This document shows, piece by piece, positions 26,708 through 36,119 of a DNA stretch of 64,000 bases (positions are counted from its first letter, which is position 1; every line of letters begins with the position of its first letter). The position numbers were made by a program, and so were the translations under genes. The notes below the pieces were generated by a model. The model was given only the letters and a program-made list of their open reading frames with translations. It had not been told where the DNA came from and did no database searches. The DNA is from Streptomyces sp. NBC_00569 (GTDB taxonomy: Bacteria; Actinomycetota; Actinomycetes; Streptomycetales; Streptomycetaceae), in assembly GCF_036345255.1 (NCBI RefSeq), contig NZ_CP107783.1, positions 124,001 to 188,000 of the forward strand, in the 5' to 3' direction.

Positions 26708-26876
26708 TCAGATCATCCGAAGGGGGCGGCCTGGTACCGAGAACAGGAGCAGCCCGTCCAGCGCCCCGCCGATGAGCGTGGCGTAAGTCCGGTGCGGGAG
26801 CCGGCCCGGGTTGCGGTCGTCATGATCGTGGCCGTAGACCCGAATGCGCCGGAGAGGAGGAATGACCTTCTGGTCA
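26708..26876 (-). pseudogene. fragment of a hypothetical protein
   Basis: The minus frame reads RIRVYGHDHDDRNPGRLPHR TYATLIGGALDGLLL and stops at 26708. The pattern TYA-L-GG-LDGLLL recurs in Streptomyces hypothetical proteins. No start codon is in frame, so the 5' end seems lost. Confidence 0.4.
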
Positions 26877-26945
26877 CTGTCGTCTGAGAGCGGCCGAGGG
26901 TCGGGCTGTGCGTGCTGACGATCCCTGCGCTGTGGCGATGGTGGT

Positions 26946-26972
26946 TGTCACATTCGCGGGCCCGGCGGTGTC
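26946..26972 (+). promoter_or_regulatory. ECF41-type promoter
   Basis: TGTCACA at 26946-26952, then exactly 16 bases, then TGTC at 26969-26972. The known ECF41 consensus is TGTCACA-N16-CGTC, so only one base differs. It lies 37 bases before the start of the operon that encodes the ECF41 sigma factor itself, implying autoregulation. Confidence 0.7.
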
Positions 26973-27008
26973 TTCATGCCGAACAGGCAAACGTCTAAGG
27001 AGAACACC

Positions 27009-27587
27009 ATGGCGCTACGGATCCCGAAGGCCGAGCTCCCCGCCGAGCTCCGCGAAAACCTGATCAAGCAGCTCGGCTCCGTGCCCGAGCCCAACGAGGT
27101 GCTGTGGAACAACCCCAAGCTCGCCGAGGCCAACCAGGAGTTCTCGGCCAAAGTGGGCACCTGGGACGCGGCCGACGCGAGCCTCAAGACGTTCGCGCAC
27201 ATGGCTGTCGCGGCACAGGTCGGCTGTAGCTGGTGCCTCGACATCAACTACTTCGCGGCACTGAACCAGAAGCTGGACCTGGCCAAGGCGAGCCAGGTGC
27301 CGCGCTGGCGGGAGTCGCAGGTGTTCACGCCATTGGAGCGGGAGGTGATGGAGTACGCCGAGGCCATGACGAACACGCCGACGACCGTCACCGATGAGCT
27401 GTCGGCGAGTCTGCTCGGCCAGCTCGGCCCGGCGGCACTGGTCGAGCTCACCGTGTTCATCGGCTTCGCCAACCTGGCGGCCAGGTGCAACACGGCGCAT
27501 GGGATCACCTCTCAGGGCTTCTCCGATGCCTGCGAGATCCCGCTGGCTGCGCGTCCTCAGACGTCCGACGTAGCGTCGACGGCATGA
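27009..27587 (+). CDS. carboxymuconolactone decarboxylase-like (AhpD-fold) protein
   Basis: 192 residues from ATG 27009 behind AAGGAG. The AhpD/CMD domain is shown by AHMAVAAQVGCSWCLDINYF, with the redox Cys-x-x-Cys and following Asp, and by LEREVMEYAEAMTNTPTTVT. Such proteins act as peroxidase/disulfide-exchange partners or decarboxylases. Its stop overlaps the ATG of the SigJ-type sigma gene by 4 bases (ATGA). This pairing is the conserved context of ECF41 sigma factors, where the CMD-like protein is a regulatory target, and the ECF41-like promoter upstream agrees. Confidence 0.9.
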   Translation: MALRIPKAELPAELRENLIKQLGSVPEPNEVLWNNPKLAEANQEFSAKVGTWDAADASLKTFAHMAVAAQVGCSWCLDINYFAALNQKLDLAKASQVPRWRESQVFTPLEREVMEYAEAMTNTPTTVTDELSASLLGQLGPAALVELTVFIGFANLAARCNTAHGITSQGFSDACEIPLAARPQTSDVASTA

Positions 27588-28456
27588 CCGAGGACCCGTT
27601 CGTCGCCCATCGCAGCCTGCTGTTCACGGTCGCTTACGAGATGCTCGGCTCCGCGGCCGACGCGGAGGACGTGCTTCAGGAGTCCTGGCTACGGTGGGCC
27701 GAGGTCGACCGGTCGCGGGTGATCGACGCGCGGGCGTACCTCGTCAGGACCGTTACGCGGCAGGCGCTCAACCGGCTGCGGACGTTGGCGCGCAGCCGCG
27801 AGGACTATGTCGGCGAGTGGCTGCCGGAACCGTTGCTGACCAGCCCTGATGTCGCCGAGGACGTAGAGCTCGCGGAGAGCGTCTCGATCGCGATGCTGAC
27901 CGTCCTTGAAACACTCGGGCCGACGGAGCGGGCAGTGTTCGTGCTCCGCGAGGTCTTCGAGCTGCCGTACGGCGAGATCGCCAAGGCCATCGGGAAGTCC
28001 GCGGCCGCGGTGCGGCAGATCGCGCGGCGAGCACGCGAGCATGTGGCGGCCCGGCGGCCGCGGGTGCAGGTGAGCCGGTCGGAGCAGCAGGCCGTGGTGG
28101 ACCGGTTCCTGCTCGCGTTGCGCACCGGGCAGTTGCAGGAGCTGGTGGACGTCATGGCGCCGGACGTGGTCTTGATCGCCGATGGTGGCGGGCTTGCGGC
28201 CGCCGCTCTGGCTCCGATCCACGGAGTCGAGTCCGTCGCGAAGGTGCTCGCGCGCACGGACCGGGCGGAAATGGTCGCGTTCGCGACGACGGCCGTGTGG
28301 CTCAACGGCGCACCTGCGGGCCGGATCGAGATCGACGGCGAGCTGGCCACGGCGGTGAGCCTCGTGGTGGAGAACGGGCAGGTCACCCGGGTCTACTTGG
28401 TGAGAAACCCGCGGAAGCTGACGAGACTCGACGAACCGGCTGAACTCGCCAGGTAA
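27584..28456 (+). CDS. sigJ: ECF41 (SigJ-type) RNA polymerase sigma factor
   Basis: 290 residues. Region 2 (LLFTVAYEMLGSAADAEDVL QESWLRW) and region 4 (LGPTERAVFVLREVFELPYG, KSAAAVRQIARRAREH) are joined by a linker with WLPEPL, an ECF41 hallmark. The C-terminal 100 residues form a SnoaL-like domain with VLIADGGG and a final NPRKL (NPDKL in most members), which regulates activity in place of an anti-sigma factor. It is translationally coupled to the CMD-like gene, and an inverted repeat terminates the operon. Confidence 0.92.
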   Translation: MTEDPFVAHRSLLFTVAYEMLGSAADAEDVLQESWLRWAEVDRSRVIDARAYLVRTVTRQALNRLRTLARSREDYVGEWLPEPLLTSPDVAEDVELAESVSIAMLTVLETLGPTERAVFVLREVFELPYGEIAKAIGKSAAAVRQIARRAREHVAARRPRVQVSRSEQQAVVDRFLLALRTGQLQELVDVMAPDVVLIADGGGLAAAALAPIHGVESVAKVLARTDRAEMVAFATTAVWLNGAPAGRIEIDGELATAVSLVVENGQVTRVYLVRNPRKLTRLDEPAELAR

Positions 28457-28477
28457 GTCGGTTGCTGCTCTGGTGTC

Positions 28478-28513
28478 GTGAGTGGTCCGGGCGAAACCGC
28501 CTAGACCACTCAC
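28478..28513 (+). terminator. 10-bp stem-loop terminator
   Basis: GTGAGTGGTC (28478-28487) and GACCACTCAC (28504-28513), a perfect stem with a 16-base loop, 21 bases after the sigma gene stop. Confidence 0.85.
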
Positions 28514-29149
28514 CACCGCGCTGGGCCAGAGCCCGACGGCGGCCAGGGGATCACTGACCCACGGAAAAGGAGATCACCGAGTGGCCGTCAATACACCGCT
28601 CCAACGGCCGTGACCCGCGCCTGCAGGGGATGGTCCCGCAGCCGTCAGCGCATTGGAGGCACCGTCGAAGTGGTCCCCGACCGCCAGCCGCCCCGCCTGG
28701 ATCTCCGTCCAGGCAGCGCATGATGCACCCCGCTCCGTTCATCTGTTCGCCGCCGCGGCCCGTCTGACCGCGTCGCGAGCCCGAGGCTCCCGGACGACGC
28801 GCAACAAGACAGATTGCGGCTCTGAACCCCGGGCACGCACGCGCCGGCCTGGTTCCGACGGTTAACAGTCGACCGGTACGGGTTACGCAGTACCCGGTAC
28901 GCAACCCGCCCCAGTTGGCAGTGCGCAGCCGCAGGCAGGGCCGGGCGGGCGGGCGGGTGTGCTGCGCAACTCCCTGAACCGCGTTGCGCAGCGAGCCCGA
29001 AACTCTGCGCACTGCACCCCGAGTCCGGGTTCCATAGGGTGCTGCGTAGTCAAGGGCCGGTACCAGCACCGGTCGCTGCGCACCGGGTCGTGAGAGCTGG
29101 CCGGGGCGCAGGCGGAGCCGCCGGATCCGGCCCGTGATCTCCCGCAAGG
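28514..29149. other. non-coding stretch with a TGCGCA cluster
   Basis: No gene with a start or domain. The right half contains the repeated TGCGCA motifs described separately. Confidence 0.5.
28884..29082. repeat. cluster of TGCGCA palindromes
   Basis: Perfect TGCGCA at 28922, 28963, 28985, 29006 and 29077, with variants TACGCA at 28884 and 28899 and TGCGTA at 29043. Several are preceded by G or GC and followed by AC or GC. Three consecutive copies are spaced 22 and 21 bp. Confidence 0.6.
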
Positions 29150-29488
29150 GCGCGCCTCGAACATCAAGAGCCTGGGAAGGCTCCGATACGTCGTCGAGCA
29201 GACCTTCGTCCTCGTCTCGCCAGCAAGATGCTTGGCCCCCGGCGCAGGATGTCGCCTGCCGTCTACAGCTCGCAGACCTGCTTGCGCAAGGCCGCGATGT
29301 CCGCGTCTTTCGCTGGCTTCGCGTCCGCCTCGGGCCGCTCGGCCTTCTTCGCGGTCTTGATCCACTGCCGCAACCTCTCGTGGTTCATGCCGAGTTCGAC
29401 AGCGGTACCCGGGGCGGGCCGCGCTCGACGAACGGGCCAACGCCATCGCGTCGGCCCGGAACTTCGCCGAGTACTTGTAGGTCCCCAC
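29150..29488 (-). pseudogene. IS3-family OrfA remnant, frameshifted
   Basis: Starts MGTYKYSAKFRADAMALARS at 29488. After a frameshift the other frame reads AVELGMNHERLRQWIKTAKK AERPEA and IAALRKQVCEL, and a further shift gives AKHLAGETR near 29215. These are the helix-turn-helix and leucine zipper of IS3 OrfA. At least two shifts and missing OrfB make it non-functional. Confidence 0.75.
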
Positions 29489-29539
29489 CTGGGACTCCTC
29501 TCCCCAAACTCAAGTCCCAGTGTCGAGGTGTCTACGATC

Positions 29540-30085
29540 AAGGTGGTGGGCCTCCTGCTGCGCGAGTACTACCCCGCTGTCATGGACGCCTTCCTTGCCA
29601 AGCAGGGCGGCTGGCCCGCAGGGAGGCCCGCCTAATCCGGGCCAAGGCGCCGACGCCGGCGGAGGGCTCGCGGCTGTCTCTGAGTCAGTTGCGCTCCGCC
29701 CTCAAGCGCGTCGGTCGCGTCCGCGGTGTTGAGGCGGAGGTTGGCCGCCTGCGTAGTGTCTTGCGAGCCGAGTACGCTCACCAGCCCGCGGCTGTCGAGA
29801 ACGCCTTCGGCAGGCAGCTTCTCCCTCTGCTGGAGCAGTTCGAAGCAGCCTTCCAGGCCAGTGACGAACTTGCCGAGGCAGGTGATGCCAGCTTTCGCGA
29901 ACATCCCGATGCCGAGGTACTCCTGAGGTTCCCGGGCCTGGGTGTCCAGCTCGCGGCGCGTGTTCTCACCGAGACCGCCGACGATCGCACACCGCTTCTC
30001 CGACGCCCGCGGACTGAAGGCATACGCCGGATCAGCACCCCTGGTCCGAACTGGGATCCAGTGGGGGACGCCAGCGTAGGTGATC
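29540..30085 (+). pseudogene. IS110-family transposase remnant
   Basis: Plus frames read LLREYYPAVMDAF, then RLSLSQLRSALKRVGRVRGV, AHQPAAVENAFGRQLLPLLE, and VLLRFPGLGVQLAARVLTET. This is the middle and start of the C-terminal (transposase 20) domain of IS110 enzymes with the conserved PG-G segment. Frameshifts occur near 29635 and 29995, and both the N-terminal RuvC-like domain and the far C-terminus are gone. Confidence 0.75.
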
Positions 30086-30097
30086 TTGCCGTGTACC

Positions 30098-32749
30098 TCA
30101 GGTCGTGTGGTTGATGGTCAGTTCCGTCCAGATGGTCTTGCCCTGTGGTGTGTATCGGGTGCCCCAGCGCTGGGCGAGTTGGGCGACCATGAAGAGGCCG
30201 CGGCCACCTTCCTCGAAGGCGCCCGCCCGACGCACATGGGGGGCGGTGCTGCTGGCGTCGGACACCTCGCAGGTAAAGATCTCGTCGTGCAGGAGTCGGA
30301 CAGTGATGGGCGGGGTGCCGTAGCGCACGGCGTTGGTGATCAGTTCGCTGAGGATCAGCTCGACGGTGAAGGCGATTTCCTCGAGGCCCCACTGGTGCAG
30401 GCGACGTACACATTCCGCGCGGACAGGCGCAACGGCGGCCGGGTCGGCGGGCACGTCCCATTGGGCGATTCTGTCTGGGTCGAGGGTGCGGGTGGTCGCC
30501 ACCAACAGCGCGATGTCGTCCAGGGGCTGTTCGGGCAGGAGCGCTTCGAGAACATCGGTGCAGGTCTGGTCACTGCTGCGGCCTGTGTGTCCGAGTGCGT
30601 GCTGCAGCCGGTCCAGGCCGTCGTTGATGTCTAGTTCGCGGTTCTCCACCAGTCCGTCGGTGTAGAGCACGAGTCGGCTGCCCGGCTCCAGGGTCATGGT
30701 GTGGGTCTCATAGGGTGCGCTGCCCAGTCCCAGAGGCAGGTTTGCCGGCACGTCGAGCATTTCCACGCCGCCGTCCGGACGGACCAGCACGGGGGGAACG
30801 TGACCGGCGCGGGCCATTTCGCAGTGCCCCGTCGTGGAGTCGTAGACGGTGTACAGCAGGGTGGCTCCTGTGACTGCTGCCGCTCCGTTGTCCGGTGCCG
30901 GTTCCTGGTCCAGTCGGCTGACGAGCTGGTCCAGGCACGCAAGGATTTCATCCGGATCGAGCTCCAGCGCGCTGAAGTTATGAATCGCCGTCCGCAAGCG
31001 GCCCATGGTGGCAGCGGCATGGAATCCGTGGCCGACCACGTCGCCGACGACGAGGGCGACCCGCGCTCCCGGCAGTGGGATGACATCGAACCAGTCACCC
31101 CCCACCCCGGCCTGGGCTGGTAGGTATCGAAAGGCGGCGTCGACCGCGTCCTGCTGGGGAAGCTCTCCGGGCAGCAGGCTGCGTTGCAGCGACACGGCCA
31201 AGGTGTGCTCGCGGGCATAGCGCCGGGCGTTGTCGATACTCACTGCTGCACGAGCGGCTAGTTCTTCGGCCGTGCTGAGATCATCCCGCTCGAAACGCTG
31301 TGGACCGCGCCGCCAGAAGTTGACCAGTCCCAGGACGGTTCCGCGCGCGTGGAGGGGCACTTGGATCACCGAGTGGAAGCCGGCCCGCAAAAGCCGATCG
31401 GCGTGTTCCGGAGCAATCGCTTGCCGGCCGGCCGTAGTGGCCAGGTCCGAGACGAGAACGGCACGGGGACCGGCGAGTCCTGGCGCCTGAGAAGTGGCCG
31501 GTTCCACGGTCACCTGGGCCCCCATGGGTTGTAGGGCCTGGCTCTCCGGGACACCCTTGATCGTCACACGGCGCATTGCCGGCGAAGCCCCTGGGGGCGG
31601 TTCTTGCCCTGTGAGGGCGGCATCGAGCAGGTCCACGGTGGCTACGTCGGCGAACCGGGGTACCGCGACCTCGGCCAGTTCCGTGGCGGTGCGTTCGGCG
31701 TCCAGCGAAGTGCCGATCCGCATCCCAGCGTCGTATACCAGCTGCAGCCGACGGGCGGCTGCCTCCGCTCGGCCGGTCAGGTCCCTGAGCTCGGTGGTGT
31801 CCCGCAAGGTAGTCACGCTGCCGGCGGGCCCGCCGCCTCGTCCGGTGGGCCGATGGTTGACCGCGAGCAGCCGGTCCCCGCCGTCATGGATCTCGTCGCT
31901 GCTGGAGCGGCCGGACCGCAGCATCTCTTCGGTGCGGGGCGGAAGGTTCAGATCGGCGATACGACGTCCTTCCGCATCGCCCGGCAGTTTCAGTAGCCGA
32001 CGTGCCTCGTCGTTGGCGAGTGTCAGCCGCTGCTCGCTGTCGACCACGATCACTCCCTCACGCACTGCGTGCAACACGGCGTCGTGATGCTCGTACATGC
32101 GCGTTACCTCGCTCGGCCCCAGTCCGTGGGTCTGGGCGCTCAGCCGTCGGCTCACCCATGCCGCTGCTGCTGTCGCCAGCAGTAGTGCTCCGACCGCCCC
32201 CGCCACCATCCAGGGCAGCGCCCGGTACAGCGTGGTCCGCAAGGTGGAGAGCTCGACGCCGGTGGTGACGATCCCGACCACGCGCTGCGATCGGTCTTTC
32301 ACGGGCACGACGGCTCGCACGGCGTCGGTGGGCGCGCCGTGGAAGAGCTCGGTATACGAGATCCCGGCCAGAGCGCGGCTGAAGTCTCCGGTGGCCCGCT
32401 TGCCGATGAGATCAGGGCGAGGATCGGTGTAGCGGAAGCCACGTGTGTTCAGCACCGCAACGAAGTCGACCCCTGCCGCTCGGCCGATCTGCTGGGCCAC
32501 AGGCTGAAGTGCCGCGCTCGGTGAGGCCGATCGCAGCGCCACCGCCGTGCTGGGCGAGTCGGCCAGAGACACAGCGGCGGCCATGGTGCGCTGACGTGCA
32601 CTGCTGATCTGCGCGCTGTGCGTCTGCCACACCAGTACCGCCATCGCGGCAAGCACCAAGAGCACGACGATCACCCACTGCAGGATGAACACCTGCCCGG
32701 CGACGGTTCGCAGCCCCGGCCAACGACCGTGCCGCGCTCTCCGCCTCAT
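30098..32749 (-). CDS. membrane sensor PP2C (SpoIIE) phosphatase with HATPase domain
   Basis: 883 residues. Helix about 20-42 and helix about 178-202 enclose an extracytoplasmic Cache-like sensor (RGFRYTDPRPDLIGKRATGD). Then PAS (about 215-330, EGVIVVDSEQRLTLANDEAR), GAF (about 345-510), SpoIIE/PP2C (about 520-735) and HATPase_c_2 (about 755-880, ELILSELITNAVRYGTPP, EEGGRGLFMVA). The PP2C metal ligands are present: VGGDWFD, VVGDVVGHG, LVLYTDGLVE and DDIALLV. It should both dephosphorylate and phosphorylate an anti-anti-sigma protein in response to an external signal. The gene is intact and monocistronic. Confidence 0.92.
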   Translation of the reverse strand: MRRRARHGRWPGLRTVAGQVFILQWVIVVLLVLAAMAVLVWQTHSAQISSARQRTMAAAVSLADSPSTAVALRSASPSAALQPVAQQIGRAAGVDFVAVLNTRGFRYTDPRPDLIGKRATGDFSRALAGISYTELFHGAPTDAVRAVVPVKDRSQRVVGIVTTGVELSTLRTTLYRALPWMVAGAVGALLLATAAAAWVSRRLSAQTHGLGPSEVTRMYEHHDAVLHAVREGVIVVDSEQRLTLANDEARRLLKLPGDAEGRRIADLNLPPRTEEMLRSGRSSSDEIHDGGDRLLAVNHRPTGRGGGPAGSVTTLRDTTELRDLTGRAEAAARRLQLVYDAGMRIGTSLDAERTATELAEVAVPRFADVATVDLLDAALTGQEPPPGASPAMRRVTIKGVPESQALQPMGAQVTVEPATSQAPGLAGPRAVLVSDLATTAGRQAIAPEHADRLLRAGFHSVIQVPLHARGTVLGLVNFWRRGPQRFERDDLSTAEELAARAAVSIDNARRYAREHTLAVSLQRSLLPGELPQQDAVDAAFRYLPAQAGVGGDWFDVIPLPGARVALVVGDVVGHGFHAAATMGRLRTAIHNFSALELDPDEILACLDQLVSRLDQEPAPDNGAAAVTGATLLYTVYDSTTGHCEMARAGHVPPVLVRPDGGVEMLDVPANLPLGLGSAPYETHTMTLEPGSRLVLYTDGLVENRELDINDGLDRLQHALGHTGRSSDQTCTDVLEALLPEQPLDDIALLVATTRTLDPDRIAQWDVPADPAAVAPVRAECVRRLHQWGLEEIAFTVELILSELITNAVRYGTPPITVRLLHDEIFTCEVSDASSTAPHVRRAGAFEEGGRGLFMVAQLAQRWGTRYTPQGKTIWTELTINHTT

Positions 32750-33526
32750 CAGTCCACCTCCAGAGGCACATGCTGTTCACCGCCTCGGCGTGGACAACCT
32801 GATACCGCGCGCAGCGCCCATACACCACACACGACGTATGCGGCTAAATCATTATCCTTGTCCCTGTTCGGATGCGGGTGAGCACAGACCGGCGTGGCCT
32901 GGAGAACCCGACTGGCACAAGGACCGTCGCTCTGGAGATCACGGTGGTGTCGGCACAGTGCTCACCGCACGGGGACCGAGCTCGGGCTCGGTCTGGCTGA
33001 GCCGTCGGACTCGCCTACCAGCAAGCCCAACGCGAGGCGCGCATGCCCGCCATCGCGCGCACGACTGACGACAGCCACCGCCACTACGAACTCCTCACCG
33101 GCCGCTGTAACGCACTGCTGAGCATCCTCGGCGGCACTACCACCCACGTGATCCTGACCAGCACGATCTTCACCCGCTGAGAGCGGCATCCCTGAAATCA
33201 GTCCCTGCGGACATCACACCGGCCCCACTGTCAGGCGCCTACGGCGGCGCGGTACTGACCTGCGGTGCCAACTGGCTCGGCCAAACGTCGCCGCACACGT
33301 CGGTAATCGGTATTCATCGCGGGTACGGTGCAGCACGGTCGGCCGTGACGGCGGCCGACGCCGCTCACCACCGCCGCAAGATCCACCTGCCGGGCCGAAA
33401 AGGGCGCGCTAGCATCGTCATGGATCATCTCGACGAGGCGGTCGATTCTGCCCTTCTCTGGTAGTGCGCCTCTCCCTAACAGCCACTTCCAAGACTTCCA
33501 GTCGCTCGCGAAAGTAGGTCGTCAGC
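32750..33526. other. control region and possible remnants
   Basis: An AT-richer patch near 32835-32870 is a possible promoter of the minus-strand phosphatase. A plus frame to 33180 (IARTTDDSHRHYELLTGRCN ALLSILGG) and plus or minus frames near 33300-33460 are protein-like but have no starts or family, so I leave them uncalled. Confidence 0.35.
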
Positions 33527-34423
33527 ATGACGTCTGTCGCAGACGATTTGAGCAGGGAGCCCACACCGGATCCGGCCGAGGACAATGCGTATTTCCCGTC
33601 GCCGTATTCGCTGAGTCAGTACACCGCTCCGAAGACCAACTTCGATGGGGTGAAGCACAAGGGCGCCTACAAGGGAAAGTTGAAGGTGCTCATGGTCGCG
33701 GCGGCAGAACGCTACATTCTGTTGGAGAACGGCAAGATGTTCTCCACCGGAAACCATCCGGTGGAGATGCTTCTGCCGGCGCACCACTTGATGGAGGCGG
33801 GCTTCGACATCGACGTCGCCACGGTGGGGGGCTACCCGGCAAAGCTCGAACTGTGGGCGATGCCGAACGAGGACGAAGCCGTCAAGGCGACGTACGAGGT
33901 CCTCAGGCCGAAGCTCAAGGCGCCCAAGAACCTTGCCGACGTCGTCGACAATGATCTCGACGGGGACTCGGACTACCTTGCCGTCTTCATCCCGGGCGGA
34001 CACGGTGCCGTGGTCGGTCTGCCGACCAGTGAGGCGGTGACCGAGACCCTTGACTGGGCGCTGTCGAACGACAAGTTCGTCATCACCTTGTGCCACGGAA
34101 TCACCTTGTGCCACGGACCGGCCGCATTGCTCGCCGCCTCGCTGGGCAAGAAGGAGTCACCCTTCAAGGAGTACTCGGTCTGCGTCTTCCCCGACTCGCT
34201 CGACGAGGGACCGAACCTCGACATCGGCTACCTCCCCGGCCGCCTGCAGTGGCTCGTTGCCGGTCTGCTGAGAGAGCAAGGACTGAATGTCATCAACGAC
34301 GACATGACCGGCAAGACCCACCGGGACCGCAAGCTCCTCACGGGTGACAGCCCGCTCGCCTCCAACAGCCTCGGACTCCTCGCGGCCGACGCCTTGGTCC
34401 AAGAGGTGCAGAGCAAGGGCTGA
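33527..34423 (+). CDS. hchA: glyoxalase III / Hsp31-type chaperone HchA
   Basis: 298 residues from ATG 33527. HchA features: N-terminal [41 protein letters not shown] with metal and acid residues, [14 protein letters not shown], and the nucleophile elbow. In HchA the elbow reads [12 protein letters not shown] with the catalytic Cys; here it is [18 protein letters not shown]. An exact 18-bp tandem duplication adds six residues and a second Cys. The remainder ([17 protein letters not shown] segment, [21 protein letters not shown]) is normal. The family converts methylglyoxal to lactate without cofactor and deglycates or chaperones proteins in the cytoplasm. Confidence 0.9.
   Translation: MTSVADDLSREPTPDPAEDNAYFPSPYSLSQYTAPKTNFDGVKHKGAYKGKLKVLMVAAAERYILLENGKMFSTGNHPVEMLLPAHHLMEAGFDIDVATVGGYPAKLELWAMPNEDEAVKATYEVLRPKLKAPKNLADVVDNDLDGDSDYLAVFIPGGHGAVVGLPTSEAVTETLDWALSNDKFVITLCHGITLCHGPAALLAASLGKKESPFKEYSVCVFPDSLDEGPNLDIGYLPGRLQWLVAGLLREQGLNVINDDMTGKTHRDRKLLTGDSPLASNSLGLLAADALVQEVQSKG
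34082..34117 (+). repeat. perfect 18-bp tandem duplication inside hchA
   Basis: ATCACCTTGTGCCACGGA occurs at 34082-34099 and again at 34100-34117 without a difference, keeping the frame. It repeats the codons for Ile-Thr-Leu-Cys-His-Gly at the active site. Confidence 0.97.
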
Positions 34424-34635
34424 CCTCGTACGGCGTCCCCCGAGCGTGAAGGATGGCGCTCGAAGACCGATCCTCCGCCGTAGTTCACTTTGCTGCGCCT
34501 CACCGGTGGTCCGGGACTGAGGTCATGCTCGGATTGGCCAGAACCGTTAACGAGGCCCTCGCATCCTGCTGAGGTAATGGCACGGCAACCGACCAATCGC
34601 AACAACGTCTTACAGAGCGCTTTTGCCCACCGAGA

Positions 34636-35118
34636 TTGTTGGGCGTCGATTTGCGGTCCGAGTCGGTGTGGGTCCTTGGGACGGGTGCGTCCGTTTTGCG
34701 GGGCGAGGGATTCATGTCGGCGTTCAGCGAGGGCGGCCTCGTCTCGATGCGCACCTACGGTCCGAACGGCCAGGACCACCAGGTGATCTCGCTGGCCGAG
34801 ATCCGCAGTGCATCCTTCGCCAACGGCCCCGGCGGTGCCCGCGTCCTGGTGGCCAGCGGCACCCAGTTCGTCGGCGCCTACGACCCGGCGGTCCTGAAGT
34901 CCGACGACAACTACGTGCGGTCCGTTGCCGAGTTCAGCGCGCTGGGCGCCCGCGAGCACTTCGTGGCCGACCTCGACAGTGACGGGAAGGACGAGATCGT
35001 CCTGCTCACCTTCGACGACCTGGGCGCCGACCGCACCGCGGGCCTGGTCGGCAACTCGGCGTCCCAGCCGTACACGGCGATCCGCTCGCTCATCACCCTG
35101 AGCATCGACAAGGGCTGA
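34636..35118 (+). CDS. FG-GAP-like repeat protein, probably N-terminally truncated
   Basis: Up to 160 residues; the likely genuine part begins around FMSAFSEGGLVSMRTYG (ATG 34714). Segments GPGGARVLVASGTQFVGAYD and REHFVADLDSDGKDEIVLLT resemble FG-GAP/VCBS beta-propeller repeats with a DxDxDGxxE calcium loop. There is no signal peptide and no good ribosome site, and the sequence just upstream (near 34600-34620) resembles an IS end. It may be the surviving C-terminal part of a larger secreted propeller protein. Confidence 0.55.
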   Translation: MLGVDLRSESVWVLGTGASVLRGEGFMSAFSEGGLVSMRTYGPNGQDHQVISLAEIRSASFANGPGGARVLVASGTQFVGAYDPAVLKSDDNYVRSVAEFSALGAREHFVADLDSDGKDEIVLLTFDDLGADRTAGLVGNSASQPYTAIRSLITLSIDKG

Positions 35119-35375
35119 CCACCGACAGCGTCCAATGCGGTGGATCCGCCACCGCGGTCCGGACACACCCGACCCCCTGGGCACAGGCCCAGGGTGTCTC
35201 CGCCCTCGATACGGGCATCCACTCGGGCCCCGCTCCCAACGCTTCCGGAGCGGAAGCATCCAGAGGCTGTCCTCATCGACAGCTCTGCGGCTCGTCCGGG
35301 GCTCCATCAGCTTGCGGCTTGACGGTCAACTCCCCTGCGTCATGCCTGAAGTGGGGTGGGTAGAGTACTGGCGTG

Positions 35376-35960
35376 ATGCAACGGGGAATCAAACTGACGG
35401 CGGTTGCGGGCATGTTGGTGCTGGCCCTCACAGGGTTCTCGACCGGACGGGGGCACGGACACTCGCGGGGGCACAGCAGCGGCGGGGGCGGATGCAGCAG
35501 CTCCTCACAGAACCACGGCAGTTCGTCGAACTCGTCCACGTCCGGCGGCGGCACCTCCGGATCCACGTACGGCGATGACGACGATGTGTACAGCAGCTCG
35601 TCCGGGTCATCCGGCGGCAGCGGCTCCACGCGACGGCCCCGCTACCGCTCCACGCCGTCATCTTCCGCGACCGGCAACGGGAAGTCGCTGGAGAACGGAA
35701 CCGTGCGCCTGATCAAGTGCGCCGACGCGAAGACGCCGTACGCCACCGTCCAGGTCAGCAACCCCAACAACAAGTCCATGCGGTTCGACGTCCATGTCGC
35801 GTTCCTCGATATGAACGACGGCACGGTGGAAGCTCTCTTCTACGAGGTCAAGGTGCCCGCAAAGGGCAAGGTGACCGCAAAGGTGCCGGTCGGCGGTGAT
35901 GACTTGGCAGCCGAGGTGGACCACTGCGAGGTCAATCCCGAGGCCCTCCAGCAGGTCTGA
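35376..35960 (+). CDS. secreted Ser/Gly-rich protein, hypothetical
   Basis: 194 residues from ATG 35376 (GTG 35373 is adjacent). A short signal peptide (LTAVAGMLVLALTGFSTG) lacks a lipobox Cys. Residues about 25-105 are a low-complexity Ser/Gly linker with an Asp run (GDDDDVY). The last 90 residues (NGTVRLIKCADAKTPYATVQ, VHVAFLDMNDGTVEALFYEV) form an Ig-like beta-domain with two Cys that could pair. Secreted or surface-exposed; function unknown. Confidence 0.72.
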   Translation: MQRGIKLTAVAGMLVLALTGFSTGRGHGHSRGHSSGGGGCSSSSQNHGSSSNSSTSGGGTSGSTYGDDDDVYSSSSGSSGGSGSTRRPRYRSTPSSSATGNGKSLENGTVRLIKCADAKTPYATVQVSNPNNKSMRFDVHVAFLDMNDGTVEALFYEVKVPAKGKVTAKVPVGGDDLAAEVDHCEVNPEALQQV

Positions 35961-36119
35961 CACGCCCCCGGAAGGCGCCCGGCGTACAGAGGCTGGTTGG
36001 ACACCCTGGCAAGCCGAGCGAGATGGAGACGTCTTCGCGGCTTGTACTTCCCGCGCACTGCGTGACCGTTTTCCGGTGCCTGGCTCGGTCAGCTGTCAGT
36101 GATTGTGGACCGGCCCGTG

